Assembly: GCA_019670725.1 (NCBI GenBank)
Contig: AP024629.1
Location: 2,480,001-2,544,000, forward strand
Origin: Alphaproteobacteria bacterium SO-S41
GTDB taxonomy: Bacteria > Pseudomonadota > Alphaproteobacteria > Micropepsales > Micropepsaceae
Length of the DNA: 64,000 bases
Direction of reading: 5' to 3'
Shown here: positions 1 to 14,440 of the stretch, piece after piece
Numbering within the stretch: position 1 is the stretch's first letter
Layout: every line of letters starts with the position of its first letter
Translations under genes and position numbers: made by a program
The notes under the pieces: generated by a model
What the model was told of the DNA's origin: nothing
The model's database searches: none
Seen by the model: the letters and a program-made list of their open reading frames with translations, nothing else

Positions 1-728
1 ACATACTTGTAGATCTGCATGTAGTCGCCGCACTTCACGAGCGTGTTGTACTTGAAGCCAAGCTCGTGCTGCGAGGGCGCCACTTCGTGGTGGTGCTTTT
101 CGGGCTGGATGCCCAGCTCGCCCATGACGGCGAGCATTTCGGAGCGGATGTCCTGCCCGCTGTCGACCGGCGGCACGGGGAAATAGCCGCCCTTGATGCC
201 GGGACGATGGCCCAGATTTCCGGTCTCGAATTCGGTGCCGGAATTGTAGGGGCCCTCGCTGCTGTCCAGGAAGTAGTAGCCCTGGTGCATGCCCTGCGAG
301 AAGCGCACGTCGTCGAAGATGAAGAACTCGGCTTCGGGACCGAAATAGGCGGTGTCGCCGACGCCGGCCGACTGCATATACGCCTCGGCCGCCTTGGCGA
401 TCGAGCGCGGGCAGCGGTTGTAGCGCTCGCCCGTCGAGGGCTCGCACACGTCGGCGACCAGCACCATCGTGGTCTGCGCGAAGAAGGGATCGATGAAGGT
501 CGTGTCGAGGTCCGGCTTCAGCAGCATGTCGGACTCGTTGATCGCCTTCCAGCCGGCGATGGACGAACCGTCGAACATCGTGCCTTCGGTGAGGAAATCC
601 TCATCGACCAGCGAGAGGTCGAACGTGACGTGCTGCCACTTGCCCTTGGGGTCGGTGAAGCGCAGGTCGACGAACTTGACCTCCTTCTCCTTGATCATTT
701 TCTGGATGTCGTCCGGTGTCGTCGCCAT
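1..728 (-). CDS. glnA: Glutamine synthetase, type I (C-terminal part outside window)
   Basis: Glutamine synthetase joins ammonia and glutamate using ATP. The first 242 residues are present; the gene runs off the left edge. The N-terminal beta-grasp domain carries FDGSSIAGW (residues 52-60). The catalytic domain begins with EAEFF (132-136) and the metal and substrate region HHHEVAPSQHEL (212-223). The ATG at 728 is chosen because AGGAGAG lies about ten bases upstream and the protein begins like other GlnA. It follows glnB by 61 bases on the same strand, the usual glnB-glnA operon of alphaproteobacteria, so its nitrogen control probably comes from the promoter upstream of glnB. The adenylylation site lies in the missing part. 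Confidence 0.97.
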   Translation of the reverse strand, partial: MATTPDDIQKMIKEKEVKFVDLRFTDPKGKWQHVTFDLSLVDEDFLTEGTMFDGSSIAGWKAINESDMLLKPDLDTTFIDPFFAQTTMVLVADVCEPSTGERYNRCPRSIAKAAEAYMQSAGVGDTAYFGPEAEFFIFDDVRFSQGMHQGYYFLDSSEGPYNSGTEFETGNLGHRPGIKGGYFPVPPVDSGQDIRSEMLAVMGELGIQPEKHHHEVAPSQHELGFKYNTLVKCGDYMQIYKY

Positions 729-789
729 GGTTCCATACTCTCCTGGATAGGTCGGTTTAGACGTACACGCCCCCGCGGCGCGTCAACGA

Positions 790-1191
<402 letters not shown>

Positions 1192-1198
1192 TTAGCGG

Positions 1199-1216
1199 TA
1201 TAGCACGGCGCGTGCC
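1199..1216 (-). promoter_or_regulatory. Candidate sigma-54 (RpoN) promoter of glnBA
   Basis: Read on the minus strand, the sequence is TGGCACG, four bases (CGCC), then GTGCTA. The consensus is TGGCACG-N4-TTGCW, so the -24 element matches fully and the -12 element differs at one base. The start point would fall near 1191, giving a leader of about 60 bases before glnB. NtrC/RpoN control of glnBA is established in other alphaproteobacteria. I did not identify the enhancer site. Confidence 0.6.
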
Positions 1217-1339
1217 AAAGAGTTGGAGCGCAAAGACGGCGATTTTCCCCGGATTTGGTGGCACCGATGTCGCACCGCCTACTAGGTCTAGCGCGAGCCT
1301 GAGCAGAACTTAGGCACTTGCATAAGGATTGAGCAGTTC

Positions 1340-2503
1340 ATGAGCGCCACCCCACCCGCTCCAAACCCGGTTTTCGCCGGTCTCGGCACCACAATCTTCA
1401 CGGTGATGTCGGCGCTCGCGACCGAGCATGGCGCGGTCAATCTCGGCCAGGGCTTTCCCGATGAGGACGGGCCGACGACGATCCGCGAGGCGGCCGCCAA
1501 GGCGCTGCGCGACGGACCGAACCAGTATCCCCCGATGATGGGCCTGCCGCTGCTGCGCCAGGCGCTCGCCCGGCACGCCAAGCGGCACTACGACCTCGAC
1601 TTCGACTGGGAGCGCGAGGTGGTCGTCACCTCCGGGGCGACCGAAGCGCTGACCGACTGCCTGATCGCGCTGCTGAGCCCGGGCGACGAAGCGATCCTGA
1701 TCGATCCTGCCTATGACTCATACCGCCCGATCATCGAGTCGGTCGGCGCAAAGGCCATCGGCGTGAAGCTGGACGAGGACGGCTGGCGTCTGCCGCTCGG
1801 CGATATCGCTGCGGCGGTGACCAAGAAGACGAAGCTGGTCGTCATCAACTCGCCGCACAATCCTTCGGGACGCGTCTTCAGCCGCGCGGAGCTGGAAGGG
1901 CTGGCGGCGATCGTGCGGGAGAACAACCTGCTGCTGATCTGCGACGAGGTTTATGAGCACCTGACCTTTGACGGCCTGCCGCACATTCCGTTGATCTCGC
2001 TGCCCGGTATGCGCGAGCGCACGGTGCGGGTGGGATCGGCGGGCAAGATCTTCTCGCTGACCGGCTGGAAGATCGGCTGGATTATGGGTCCGGCGGCGCT
2101 GATGAACGTCATCTCGAAGGTCCACCAGTTCGTCACCTTCACGACCGCCCCTGCTTTGCAGATCGGCGTCGCGCATGGGCTGGATCACGAGCAGGACTGG
2201 TATCTGGAACTGCCGCGCCAGTTCCAGAAGCGGCGCGATGCGCTGGTCGCCGGATTGAAGACGGCGGGCTTCCGCACCATGCCGTGCGAGGGCACCTACT
2301 TCGTCACCGCCGATTTCAGTCCGCTGGGCGTGAACGAGGACGACGTCGCGTTCGCGCGGCGCATGGTGCTCCAGCAGGGCGTGGCGTCGATCCCGCTGTC
2401 GGTGTTCTACGGCAAGGAGGCGCCGACGCGGTTCGTGCGGTTCGCGTTCTGCAAGAAGCAGACGACGATCGACGACGCGCTGGCGCGGCTGAACGCGCGC
2501 TAG
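1340..2503 (+). CDS. PLP-dependent aminotransferase, class I/II
   Basis: Fold-type I aminotransferase of 387 residues, close in pattern to methionine/kynurenine aminotransferases of the YbdL/CCBL group. Visible landmarks are NLGQGFPDEDGP (34-45), the cofactor loop TSGATEAL (96-103), NSPHNPSG (170-177) with the conserved Asn, CDEVYEHL (201-208) and the Schiff-base lysine K236 in GSAGKIFSLTGWK. The substrate cannot be assigned from sequence. It stands alone: glnB diverges upstream and a secreted protein follows after about 190 bases. The ATG at 1340 has AAGGA about 13 bases upstream. Confidence 0.9.
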   Translation: MSATPPAPNPVFAGLGTTIFTVMSALATEHGAVNLGQGFPDEDGPTTIREAAAKALRDGPNQYPPMMGLPLLRQALARHAKRHYDLDFDWEREVVVTSGATEALTDCLIALLSPGDEAILIDPAYDSYRPIIESVGAKAIGVKLDEDGWRLPLGDIAAAVTKKTKLVVINSPHNPSGRVFSRAELEGLAAIVRENNLLLICDEVYEHLTFDGLPHIPLISLPGMRERTVRVGSAGKIFSLTGWKIGWIMGPAALMNVISKVHQFVTFTTAPALQIGVAHGLDHEQDWYLELPRQFQKRRDALVAGLKTAGFRTMPCEGTYFVTADFSPLGVNEDDVAFARRMVLQQGVASIPLSVFYGKEAPTRFVRFAFCKKQTTIDDALARLNAR

Positions 2504-2692
2504 ACGCGCAAAGACGGCGGAATCTGGGCGAATCCGCTGCGGAACCTGAGCCGGTTTGCCGCGTTGACTTTAGGCCCTGACCGCCCGGTCATAGGGCGTT
2601 CTCAGGCCGGTCCGGCGACGGCCTGTCCGCAGGTCGTCTTGGCGATCGCGGAAGAGACAACCGACTTCAACGCCGGCAGGAGAAACGTTTTC

Positions 2693-3217
2693 ATGAAACA
2701 GCACTCCCTTTCCCTCGCGATCGCCTTCGGCGCCCTCTTGGCGACGTCCGCGCTCGCACAGACGCCCTCGCCCGCCACACCGCCCGCGGCACCGGGACCG
2801 GCGCCAGCCGCCGCGCCTGCAACGCCGCCTGCCGCGCCCGCAGCGACGACAGATGCGACGCTCGACAAGCTGTTCGGCAGCCATGAGGAGTTCAAGACGT
2901 TCCTCGCCGACCTGCAGAAGGCGGCCGCTGCCGAAGACAAGAAGGCGGTGACTGCGCTCGTCGCCTATCCCTTCAAGACCAAGGTCGGCGGCAAGGATGT
3001 CGAGTACAAGGATGCGAAGGCGCTGACGGCGGCCTATGACGACGTGTTCACGCCGAGCATCCTGCTCGCGATCAAGAACCAGACCTACGAGACGCTGTTC
3101 GCGACCGATATGGGCGTGATGATCGGCAGCGGCCATGTCTGGTTCAGCCAGATCATGTCCGACGCGCCGGAGCCCAAGCCCGAGGGCGTGAAGATCATCG
3201 CGATCAATCAGATGTAG
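2693..3217 (+). CDS. Secreted protein of unknown function with Ala/Pro linker
   Basis: I do not recognise a named family. The 174-residue protein starts with a signal peptide (residues 1-22, cleavage after ALA), then a low-complexity Pro/Ala stretch (about 24-52), then a compact domain of about 120 residues beginning at TLDKLFGSHEEF. The domain resembles small periplasmic proteins with an NTF2-like feel (alternating VGGKDVEYKDAKAL and later strands), but this is weak inference. The frame is open further upstream, but ATG 2693 is preferred for AGGAGAAA at the right distance and the immediate signal peptide. A strong terminator follows. Confidence 0.75.
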   Translation: MKQHSLSLAIAFGALLATSALAQTPSPATPPAAPGPAPAAAPATPPAAPAATTDATLDKLFGSHEEFKTFLADLQKAAAAEDKKAVTALVAYPFKTKVGGKDVEYKDAKALTAAYDDVFTPSILLAIKNQTYETLFATDMGVMIGSGHVWFSQIMSDAPEPKPEGVKIIAINQM

Positions 3218-3240
3218 GTCGGCGCGAACGCCGAAATGAC

Positions 3241-3274
3241 GAAGGCCCGAAGTTCAACTTCGGGCCTTTCGTTT
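3241..3274. terminator. Bidirectional intrinsic terminator
   Basis: Perfect 11-bp stem (3242-3252 with 3258-3268), five-base loop, followed by TCGTTT on the plus strand. It sits between the convergent ends of the secreted-protein gene and the DEAD-box helicase gene and could serve both. Confidence 0.8.
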
Positions 3275-3295
3275 ATCTTGAGAAGGTTCCGGCGA

Positions 3296-4996
<1,701 letters not shown>

Positions 4997-5341
4997 TCAA
5001 CTCTTCAATGGATCGGAATGGCGTTTCAAGCGAGCGATGCCGATCCGGGCGTCCGCCAACTCCATCGTACCGACGAGAGAACACTTGGGTCGGGGTGTCC
5101 GGGAGCGGGTTCAGGGCTCGACCGGCAAGCCGCCTGGTGACCGTGGCCACCGCGACTCTCTCGTTACGTTGCGCTGCAATATGGTAAGAGATATCCACAA
5201 GTCAATGGAAATCCTCGGATTTCGCGGATTTCAGGGGCTGATTGAGCGCACCAAAGCGCCGAAATCCGCCCGATCAGGTGATGGGCCGGAGCGGCAGGCG
5301 ATGCTAAAACGCAGCCACCCTTCCCTGACGATCCGGTTCCC
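4997..5341. other. 345-base intergenic region between divergent genes
   Basis: Separates the helicase gene (minus) from the DUF4105 gene (plus). I find no tRNA, terminator, convincing small reading frame or recognisable operator. It must hold both promoters. A long, possibly cold-regulated leader for the helicase is conceivable but nothing in the sequence proves it. Confidence 0.5.
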
Positions 5342-6373
5342 ATGGCGCGGCCTTCCCTGACCTGGCGCATCCTGCGTACGATCGGGCGCGCGTTCCTGAC
5401 GCTCATCGTCCTGTTGAGCGCCGTCTGGGTCTTGGGGGCGCTGACCTATCAGGGACCTGTCTCAGTCGTCCTCTACTACGTGCTGGTTGCCGCTTGGGGC
5501 GTGCTGGCGCTTTGGGCGATCGTCCAGCTCTGGCGGCGCGGCGTGCGTGGGCTGGCCCTTTATGTCGCGGCGTTCGTCGGGGTGCAGATCTGGTGGGCGA
5601 CGATCCTGCCCTCGAACGATCGGATCTGGACGCCTGAGATGGCGCAGGATCTGACTTACGAACGCCAGGGCGACACGATCACCGTTCACAACGTGCGCAA
5701 TTTCGACTGGGCGACGCTGACCGGCGCCGTCGAGCGCTGGGAGACCCGGACCTACGATCTGAAGACGTTGACCGGGGTCGATATCGGCCTGCTCTACTGG
5801 ATGGGGCCGGCGATCGCGCATTCCTATTTCGAGTTCAACTTCGCGGACGGCCAAGTGCTCAGCCTCTCCGTCGATATCCGCAAGGAGAAGGGCGAGCCGC
5901 ATTCCTCGATCGCCGGCATCTTCAAGGCCTATGAGCTGGCGGTGACGGCGGGCGACGAGCACGACTTCATGGGCTGGCGTGTCAACGATCCCAACCAGAC
6001 CGTGACGCTGTTCCGCACCAATGCGACGCGCGAAGAAGCGCAATTGCTGCTGCTCGCGCTGCTCGACAAGGCCAATGCGCTGACGGTGACGCCGGAGTTT
6101 TACCACACGATCACCGAGAACTGCACGACGATGCTGTGGAGCCTAACCCAGGCGATGGAAGCGCCGCTGCCGCTCGATTATCGCATCCTGCTGTCAGGGT
6201 ATCTTGCCGACTATCTCTACGATCTCGGGCGGCTCAACACGCAGTATTCGCTGGACGAGCTGCGCCGGCTTGGCAGCGGCACACTGCCGAAAGCCAAGGC
6301 GGCGCTCGCGGCGGGGCTGACCGGGCCGGCCTTCTCGACCGCGCTGCGCGAGGGTGTGCCGGCCGGGCGCTAA
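5342..6373 (+). CDS. DUF4105 membrane protein
   Basis: 343 residues. Three hydrophobic segments near the N-terminus (about 15-35, 40-62 and 68-88) anchor the protein. The remainder, expected in the periplasm, matches the DUF4105 (Lnb N-terminal periplasmic) pattern: NVRNFDW, RTYDL, SYFEFNF (near 160), SVDIRKEKGE and the late NCTTMLW segment (near 259). The conserved Cys in NCTT and the His in FYHTITENC are typical of the family, whose members may act in envelope lipid or lipoprotein chemistry; that function is not proven. Its stop overlaps the end of the convergent next gene by four bases. Confidence 0.85.
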   Translation: MARPSLTWRILRTIGRAFLTLIVLLSAVWVLGALTYQGPVSVVLYYVLVAAWGVLALWAIVQLWRRGVRGLALYVAAFVGVQIWWATILPSNDRIWTPEMAQDLTYERQGDTITVHNVRNFDWATLTGAVERWETRTYDLKTLTGVDIGLLYWMGPAIAHSYFEFNFADGQVLSLSVDIRKEKGEPHSSIAGIFKAYELAVTAGDEHDFMGWRVNDPNQTVTLFRTNATREEAQLLLLALLDKANALTVTPEFYHTITENCTTMLWSLTQAMEAPLPLDYRILLSGYLADYLYDLGRLNTQYSLDELRRLGSGTLPKAKAALAAGLTGPAFSTALREGVPAGR

Positions 6374-7176
6374 CCCGGCGCGATCTCAGGCGTGCAGGTG
6401 ATGCCGAGGCTCTGAACGCGGCCGCCATTGACGGTACCGAAGACGGCGTCTGCAGCGGTGCCGTCAAGGGGATTGGCCCCTGCCCGGCCGCACTGGATGC
6501 GTTCAACCTTCAGCGCGGTGCCTTTTTTCTTGCCGGGTTTCACCTCCGGCCAGGCACCGACGGCGCGTGAGGCGCCCGCGCCGCCGTCGCCGCACATGAT
6601 CTGGATCGCGGCGAGTTCGTCGCCTTGTGAGCCCGTGCGGAGGCCCTGAACGAATTCGCCGCTGGGGCACAGGAGATCGCGCGATGAGCGGGTATCGACG
6701 AAGGGCAGCAGGTAGCGCGGACGCTCGTCGCGTTCGCCGCTGTCTGTGCGGGGCGGCGGCTCGGGTGCGCGGGGCACGCTGATGACCAGAGCCCGGCTTC
6801 CGCGATAGCGCATCACCGTGCCGGATTCGGCGCGCAAGACCGTGCCTTCCGCACGCGGCGGAGGAGGCGGTGGCGGCGCAGGCGGTGGCGGCATGGCGGG
6901 CGCCATCCAGACCCGGGGCTTGGCCAGCCAGGCGACGGCGCCGTCGCGGCGCGCGAGGCCGGCGCAGATCGCCTCGACACCGGCGATGCGGCGATCGGCA
7001 TGGACGCGCAGGCCCACCAGCCGCGTACCGTTGGCGCAGCGCATCATCCAGAACGGTTCGAGATCGCGGGCATTCTTGCCGGGGCCGTCGCGCATTTCGA
7101 CCGCTTCTCCGCCCGTCGCCGCTGCGGGCGCGAGGCCCGCCAGCGCGACCAGAAGGGCAAAAGCGAGACGGCGCAT
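6370..7176 (-). CDS. Secreted protein with three Cys-framed repeats, unknown function
   Basis: 268 residues with a signal peptide (MRRLAFALLVALAG, cleavage near AAA-TGG). I know no named family. Three related segments are visible: CANGTRLVGLR...AGVEAICAG, CPSGEFVQGLR...AAIQIMCGD, and a C-terminal one ending GGRVQSLGITCTP. Each has a leading Cys, a central G-(R/F)-V-x-x-L, and a final hydrophobic-x-C, suggesting three copies of a small disulfide-closed beta unit. A Pro-rich linker separates the first two. The frame opens nine codons earlier, but ATG 7176 has AGAGG upstream and starts the signal peptide. Confidence 0.7.
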   Translation of the reverse strand: MRRLAFALLVALAGLAPAAATGGEAVEMRDGPGKNARDLEPFWMMRCANGTRLVGLRVHADRRIAGVEAICAGLARRDGAVAWLAKPRVWMAPAMPPPPAPPPPPPPRAEGTVLRAESGTVMRYRGSRALVISVPRAPEPPPRTDSGERDERPRYLLPFVDTRSSRDLLCPSGEFVQGLRTGSQGDELAAIQIMCGDGGAGASRAVGAWPEVKPGKKKGTALKVERIQCGRAGANPLDGTAADAVFGTVNGGRVQSLGITCTPEIAPG

Positions 7177-7268
7177 CGACTCCAACCTCTTCCAACCCCA
7201 CATGCTAAGATCATGGACCGGCAGCGCGCGCGACGCTATGCCTGCCTTTAACCGTAAGAGTCGCCGCT

Positions 7269-7898
7269 ATGTCGTTGTTGAATATTGCTGCCTTCGAGCG
7301 CACACCAGCCGCCGAGAAGCCCTTCCCTTATGTGATCGTGCCCAACTTCGTGGCGGGCCAGGCGTTCGACGACGCGATCGCCGATTACCCCAAGATCGCC
7401 AAGCCGGGCTCGTTCCCGGTGTTCACGCAGAAGCCCGGCCCTGGGCTGACCGCGGTGCTAGAGGCGCTGAAGGGCGATGAGTTCCGCACGGCGGTGGAGC
7501 GGAAATTCGGCGTCGATCTTTCGGGTAAGCCGACCATGACGACGCTGCGCGGCCAGGCTCGCGCGCGCGACGGGCAGATCCACACGGACTCCAAGACCAA
7601 GATCGTGACCGTGCTGCTCTATCTCAACCGCGCCAAGGAGGCGTGGGAGAGCCATGCGGGGTGTCTGCGCATCCTGAACGGGCCCGACAGCCTGGAGGAC
7701 TTCGCCGCCGAGGTGCCGCCGGTGGACGGCACGCTGCTGGTCTTCCCTTGCCTGCCCCATGCCTGGCACGGGCATAACTCGTTCGAGGGCGAGCGCCGGG
7801 TGATCCAGCTCAACTGGGTGACGGGCGAAGATGTCGTACGCCGCGAGCAGCGCCGTCACGCGGTATCGGCGTTCTTCAAGGGGTTGAACCCTTTCTAA
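7269..7898 (+). CDS. 2-oxoglutarate/Fe(II)-dependent oxygenase
   Basis: 209-residue protein with a prolyl-4-hydroxylase-like facial triad: H105-x-D107 in GQIHTDSKT and a distal His in HAWHGHNSFEGERR (H167 or H169), followed by an Arg (176/177) placed to bind 2-oxoglutarate. It would couple 2-oxoglutarate decarboxylation to hydroxylation of an unknown substrate. Similar cytosolic proteins occur near sugar or glycosyltransferase genes in other bacteria. Here the neighbours (a secreted repeat protein and parE) give no clue. A second, unrelated oxygenase lies beyond parE. Confidence 0.85.
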   Translation: MSLLNIAAFERTPAAEKPFPYVIVPNFVAGQAFDDAIADYPKIAKPGSFPVFTQKPGPGLTAVLEALKGDEFRTAVERKFGVDLSGKPTMTTLRGQARARDGQIHTDSKTKIVTVLLYLNRAKEAWESHAGCLRILNGPDSLEDFAAEVPPVDGTLLVFPCLPHAWHGHNSFEGERRVIQLNWVTGEDVVRREQRRHAVSAFFKGLNPF

Positions 7899-7910
7899 CC
7901 ACACCACCAT

Positions 7911-7950
7911 CGTCATCCTCGGGTTCCGCTGCGCGGCCCCGAGGATGACG
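7911..7950. repeat. Palindromic repeat, CGTCATCCTCGGG type
   Basis: Perfect 13-bp arms (7911-7923 and 7938-7950) around a 13-base GC-rich loop, in the 65-base gap between the oxygenase gene and convergent parE. The arm sequence differs from the other palindromes in this window, so it is a second family. It may also serve as a terminator, though no T-run follows. Confidence 0.7.
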
Positions 7951-7963
7951 AAGAAAGACAGGG

Positions 7964-9934
<1,971 letters not shown>

Positions 9935-10100
9935 GTATGGGGAACTGGGTCTGCAGGGTGCGAATCGCTTGGGCCCACACTACCGCAAAGCGATTCCGCG
10001 GCGGAACAGCGCGCTTTCACCGGCCCCGCTTGTTGAATGCGCAAATCGCGGGCACCCTTTGAGTCTGCCTCAATTCGGGCAATGACGCAGGTGGAGCGCG

Positions 10101-11246
10101 GTGGGGGCATCGGCATTCAACCAGGAGGCGATCGACGCATTGAAGCGCGGCGACGGCATGTCCGCGCGGGCGTTGTTGACGGCCGCGGTTGACGCGGGCG
10201 GCGCAAATGCCGGGACGTGGATCAATCTCGCCATCGCCAATCATCTGCTGAAGGACGATGCGGGGATCGACCTGGCGCTCGAGGAAGCACTGCGTCTGGA
10301 GCCTGCCAACCTGCGCGCGCTGATGATGAAGGGCGACCTGCTCGCCGGGCGGGGCGACCGGCGGGGCGCTCTCGCCTTCTACAATGTCGTCGTGGGACGC
10401 GCGCAGGACACGCGGACGCTGCCGCCCGGGATGGGTTCCGAGGTCAAGCGCGCCCAGGCCGCGCGCGACCGGCTGAGGGCGGAGATCGCCGACCACATGC
10501 TCTCGGAGGTACGCGGGGCGGGTTTTGATCCGGCGACGGCGAGTGCGCGTTTCACCGACGGCCTCGCGATGCTCACGGGCCGCAAGCAGCGTTATGAGCA
10601 GGAGCCGCGTTCGTTCTTCCTGCCGGAACTACCGGCGATCCAGTTCTATCCGCGCGAGACCTTTCCGTGGGTCGCGGCGGTAGAGGCGGCGACCGACGAC
10701 ATCCGCAACGAACTGCTGCCATTGCTCGACGATCCCAGCGCTTGGGCGCCCTATCTGGAAAGCGACTCCACCCGCCCGATCGATCGCACCAAGCATCTGC
10801 TCGGCAATCGCGACTGGAGCGCCTGCTATCTTTGGAAGAACGGTGCGCCGGTGCCCGAGATCGCGGCGCGCTGTCCCAAGACGGTGGCGGCGATGGCGGG
10901 TGTGCCGTTGGAAGAGGTCAAGGGCCGCGCGCCGTTCGTGCTGTTCTCGAAGCTCGTGCCGGGGACCTGGATCAGGCCGCATACCGGCTATTTCAACACG
11001 CGGCTCGTCTGCCACCTGCCGCTGATCATTCCGCCGAAATGCTCGATCCGCGTCGGCAACGAGACGCGTGGTTGGGAGATGGGCAAAGCGATGGTGTTCA
11101 ACGACTCCATCAACCACGAAGCCCGTAACGACAGCGGCGAGACGCGCGTGGTGCTGATCTTCAATATCTGGCGCCCGGAGCTCGATGCCGAGGAGCGGCG
11201 ACTGGTCGCGAAGCTGCTGGAGAGCGTCGATACCGTCGATCCCTGA
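10101..11246 (+). CDS. Aspartyl/asparaginyl beta-hydroxylase family protein with N-terminal TPR
   Basis: 381 residues, GTG start. Residues 1-100 form TPR-like helices (NLAIANHLLKDDAGIDLALEEAL, then LRALMMKGDLLAGRGDRRGAL). The C-terminal domain is the Asp/Asn hydroxylase cupin, with IRPHTGYFNTRLVCHL (the HTG iron ligand motif), then FNDSINHEARND and RVVLIFNIWRPEL carrying the distal His and the 2-oxoglutarate Arg. Members hydroxylate Asp or Asn side chains or modify lipids such as LpxO substrates; the target here is unknown. The gene diverges from parE across 166 bases. Confidence 0.88.
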   Translation: MGASAFNQEAIDALKRGDGMSARALLTAAVDAGGANAGTWINLAIANHLLKDDAGIDLALEEALRLEPANLRALMMKGDLLAGRGDRRGALAFYNVVVGRAQDTRTLPPGMGSEVKRAQAARDRLRAEIADHMLSEVRGAGFDPATASARFTDGLAMLTGRKQRYEQEPRSFFLPELPAIQFYPRETFPWVAAVEAATDDIRNELLPLLDDPSAWAPYLESDSTRPIDRTKHLLGNRDWSACYLWKNGAPVPEIAARCPKTVAAMAGVPLEEVKGRAPFVLFSKLVPGTWIRPHTGYFNTRLVCHLPLIIPPKCSIRVGNETRGWEMGKAMVFNDSINHEARNDSGETRVVLIFNIWRPELDAEERRLVAKLLESVDTVDP

Positions 11247-11386
11247 CGGTAACCTCTCGTTCATTAAGCTCGCCAGCCGGTTAAACGGAATCCACGCATT
11301 TCCCTTCCCGCTCGCAAGCCACCTTAAGGTTGCGCGCGTAGTCTCGTTCGTGCCGGCAGAAGGTCGGTGGATGAGCTGACGGAAGA

Positions 11387-12808
<1,422 letters not shown>

Positions 12809-12815
12809 ACGGCGG

Positions 12816-14282
12816 CTATTTCTTGATCTGCTTCGTCATCATGTTGCGCAGCTTCTCGCCATAGGGCGGGCGCAGGCCCGCGATACCCGCGACGTCGAAG
12901 CGCGACTGACGATAGACCGCCTTGGCGTGGCTGAAGGTCTTGAAGCCGTCGATGCCGTGATAGGCGCCCATGCCCGAGGGCCCGACGCCGCCGAAGGGGA
13001 TGTCTTCCATCGACACGTGCATGATGACGTCGTTCACCGTGACGCCGCCCGACGTGGTGCGCTCGAGCACCTTCTTCGTCTCCGCGCCGTCGCTGCCGAA
13101 ATAGTAGAGACCCAACGGACGCGGGTGATCATTCACATAGCCGACGACATCGTCGATCGAGGCATAGGTCTTCACGGGCAGCAGCGGCCCGAAGATCTCG
13201 TCCTGCATGATCTTCATGTCGTCGGTGGGGTTCAGCACCAGCGTCGGCGGGATCTTGTGGTAGGGCTGCTGGGTGAAATCTTCCTTGGCCGGATTGATTT
13301 CCACGACCTTCGCGCCCTTCGCCTTGGCGTCCGTGACATAGGACTGGAGGCGGTCGTAGTGGCGCTGGTTGATGACCGAGGTGTAGTCGGGATTGTCCTT
13401 CAGGGTCGGATACATCTTGCCGACCGCGGTCTCGGCGGCTGACACGAAGGCTTCGGCCTGGCCGTCGGGGACGTAGACATAGTCCGGTGCGAGGCAGATC
13501 TGGCCGGCGTTCAGCATCTTGCCGACCATGATCTTCTGTGCCGCCTCGGCCATGTTGGCGCCCTTGCCGACGATGGTCGGGGACTTGCCGCCGAGCTCGA
13601 GCGTCAGCGGGACGAGGTTCTCCGCCGCGGCGCGCATCACGTGATAGGCGATCGAGGTCGCGCCGGTGAACAGAAGGTGGTCGAAGGGCTGCTTGGAGAA
13701 GGCCTCGCCGACGGCCGCGCCGCCGGTGATCACCGCGACTTCGGTCTCGTCATAGGCCATGCGGAACATGCGGGCCATCAGCTCGGACGTCGCCGGGGTG
13801 AACTCAGATGGCTTGATCATCGTCCGGTTGCCCGCGGCGAAGATGCCGGCGAGCGGGGTGAAGGTCAGGTTCACCGGGAAGTTCCACGGGCTGATGACGC
13901 CGACCGTGCCCTTGGGCTGGAACTGCACCTCGGCGCGGGCGCCGAGCAGGCCCAGCGGGAAGCTGGGCTTGCGCTTTTCCGGACGCATCCAGGCACGCAG
14001 GTTTTTCTTCGCGTGCTTAAGGGCCTCGATCGAGCCGAAGACGTCGGTAAGCATCGACTGGTCGTGGCTGCGGTGACCGAAGTCGGCGGCCATGGCTTCG
14101 GCGATCTGGGTCTTGTGGGTCACCAGCAGGTCGATGGCGCGGTCGAGCCAATCGATTCGGCGCTCGGCGGGGGCCGGGCCTTCCTTCACATGCGCCTTCT
14201 TCTGCTTGTCGAGAATGGCGCGAATGGTCTTTTCGATGGGATTGCGCTCGGGCAGCGGGGCGATGTTTTCCGCCAGGCTCAT
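12816..14282 (-). CDS. Coniferyl-type aldehyde dehydrogenase
   Basis: 488-residue NAD(P)-dependent aldehyde dehydrogenase. Key residues are visible: cofactor loop SPWNFPVNLTF (131-141), FTGATS (205-210), general base E229 in LELGGKSP and nucleophile C263 in NAGQICLAPDY. The NAGQxC-APDY form and overall pattern match the coniferyl aldehyde dehydrogenase (CalB) group, which oxidises a broad range of aldehydes, so the true substrate is open. ATG 14282 is chosen because GGAGGA stands eight bases upstream; the frame is open for 35 codons before it without such a site. It diverges from the diguanylate cyclase gene. Confidence 0.9.
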   Translation of the reverse strand: MSLAENIAPLPERNPIEKTIRAILDKQKKAHVKEGPAPAERRIDWLDRAIDLLVTHKTQIAEAMAADFGHRSHDQSMLTDVFGSIEALKHAKKNLRAWMRPEKRKPSFPLGLLGARAEVQFQPKGTVGVISPWNFPVNLTFTPLAGIFAAGNRTMIKPSEFTPATSELMARMFRMAYDETEVAVITGGAAVGEAFSKQPFDHLLFTGATSIAYHVMRAAAENLVPLTLELGGKSPTIVGKGANMAEAAQKIMVGKMLNAGQICLAPDYVYVPDGQAEAFVSAAETAVGKMYPTLKDNPDYTSVINQRHYDRLQSYVTDAKAKGAKVVEINPAKEDFTQQPYHKIPPTLVLNPTDDMKIMQDEIFGPLLPVKTYASIDDVVGYVNDHPRPLGLYYFGSDGAETKKVLERTTSGGVTVNDVIMHVSMEDIPFGGVGPSGMGAYHGIDGFKTFSHAKAVYRQSRFDVAGIAGLRPPYGEKLRNMMTKQIKK

Positions 14283-14440
14283 GACTCGATCCTCCGAAGA
14301 CGTATTTTGTGGGAGTATTATAGCGCCAATGCGGGGTTGTGACACGCTGGACGCCATATTAACCGGAAATTGGTCGTTTTGCGGCATTTATGTATATCAC
14401 CGCGTGTATAGCGGTCTCAGTTGTTACAAACGGTTCCCGA

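Noticed and set aside
11321-11330. Palindrome ACCTTAAGGT upstream of the histidine kinase
   Set aside because: Only ten bases, one copy, no matching regulator nearby; mentioned with the kinase but not called as an operator.
14360-14375. Possible CtrA site before the diguanylate cyclase
   Set aside because: Only one half (TTAACC) matches; the partner half at the right spacing reads TTGG.
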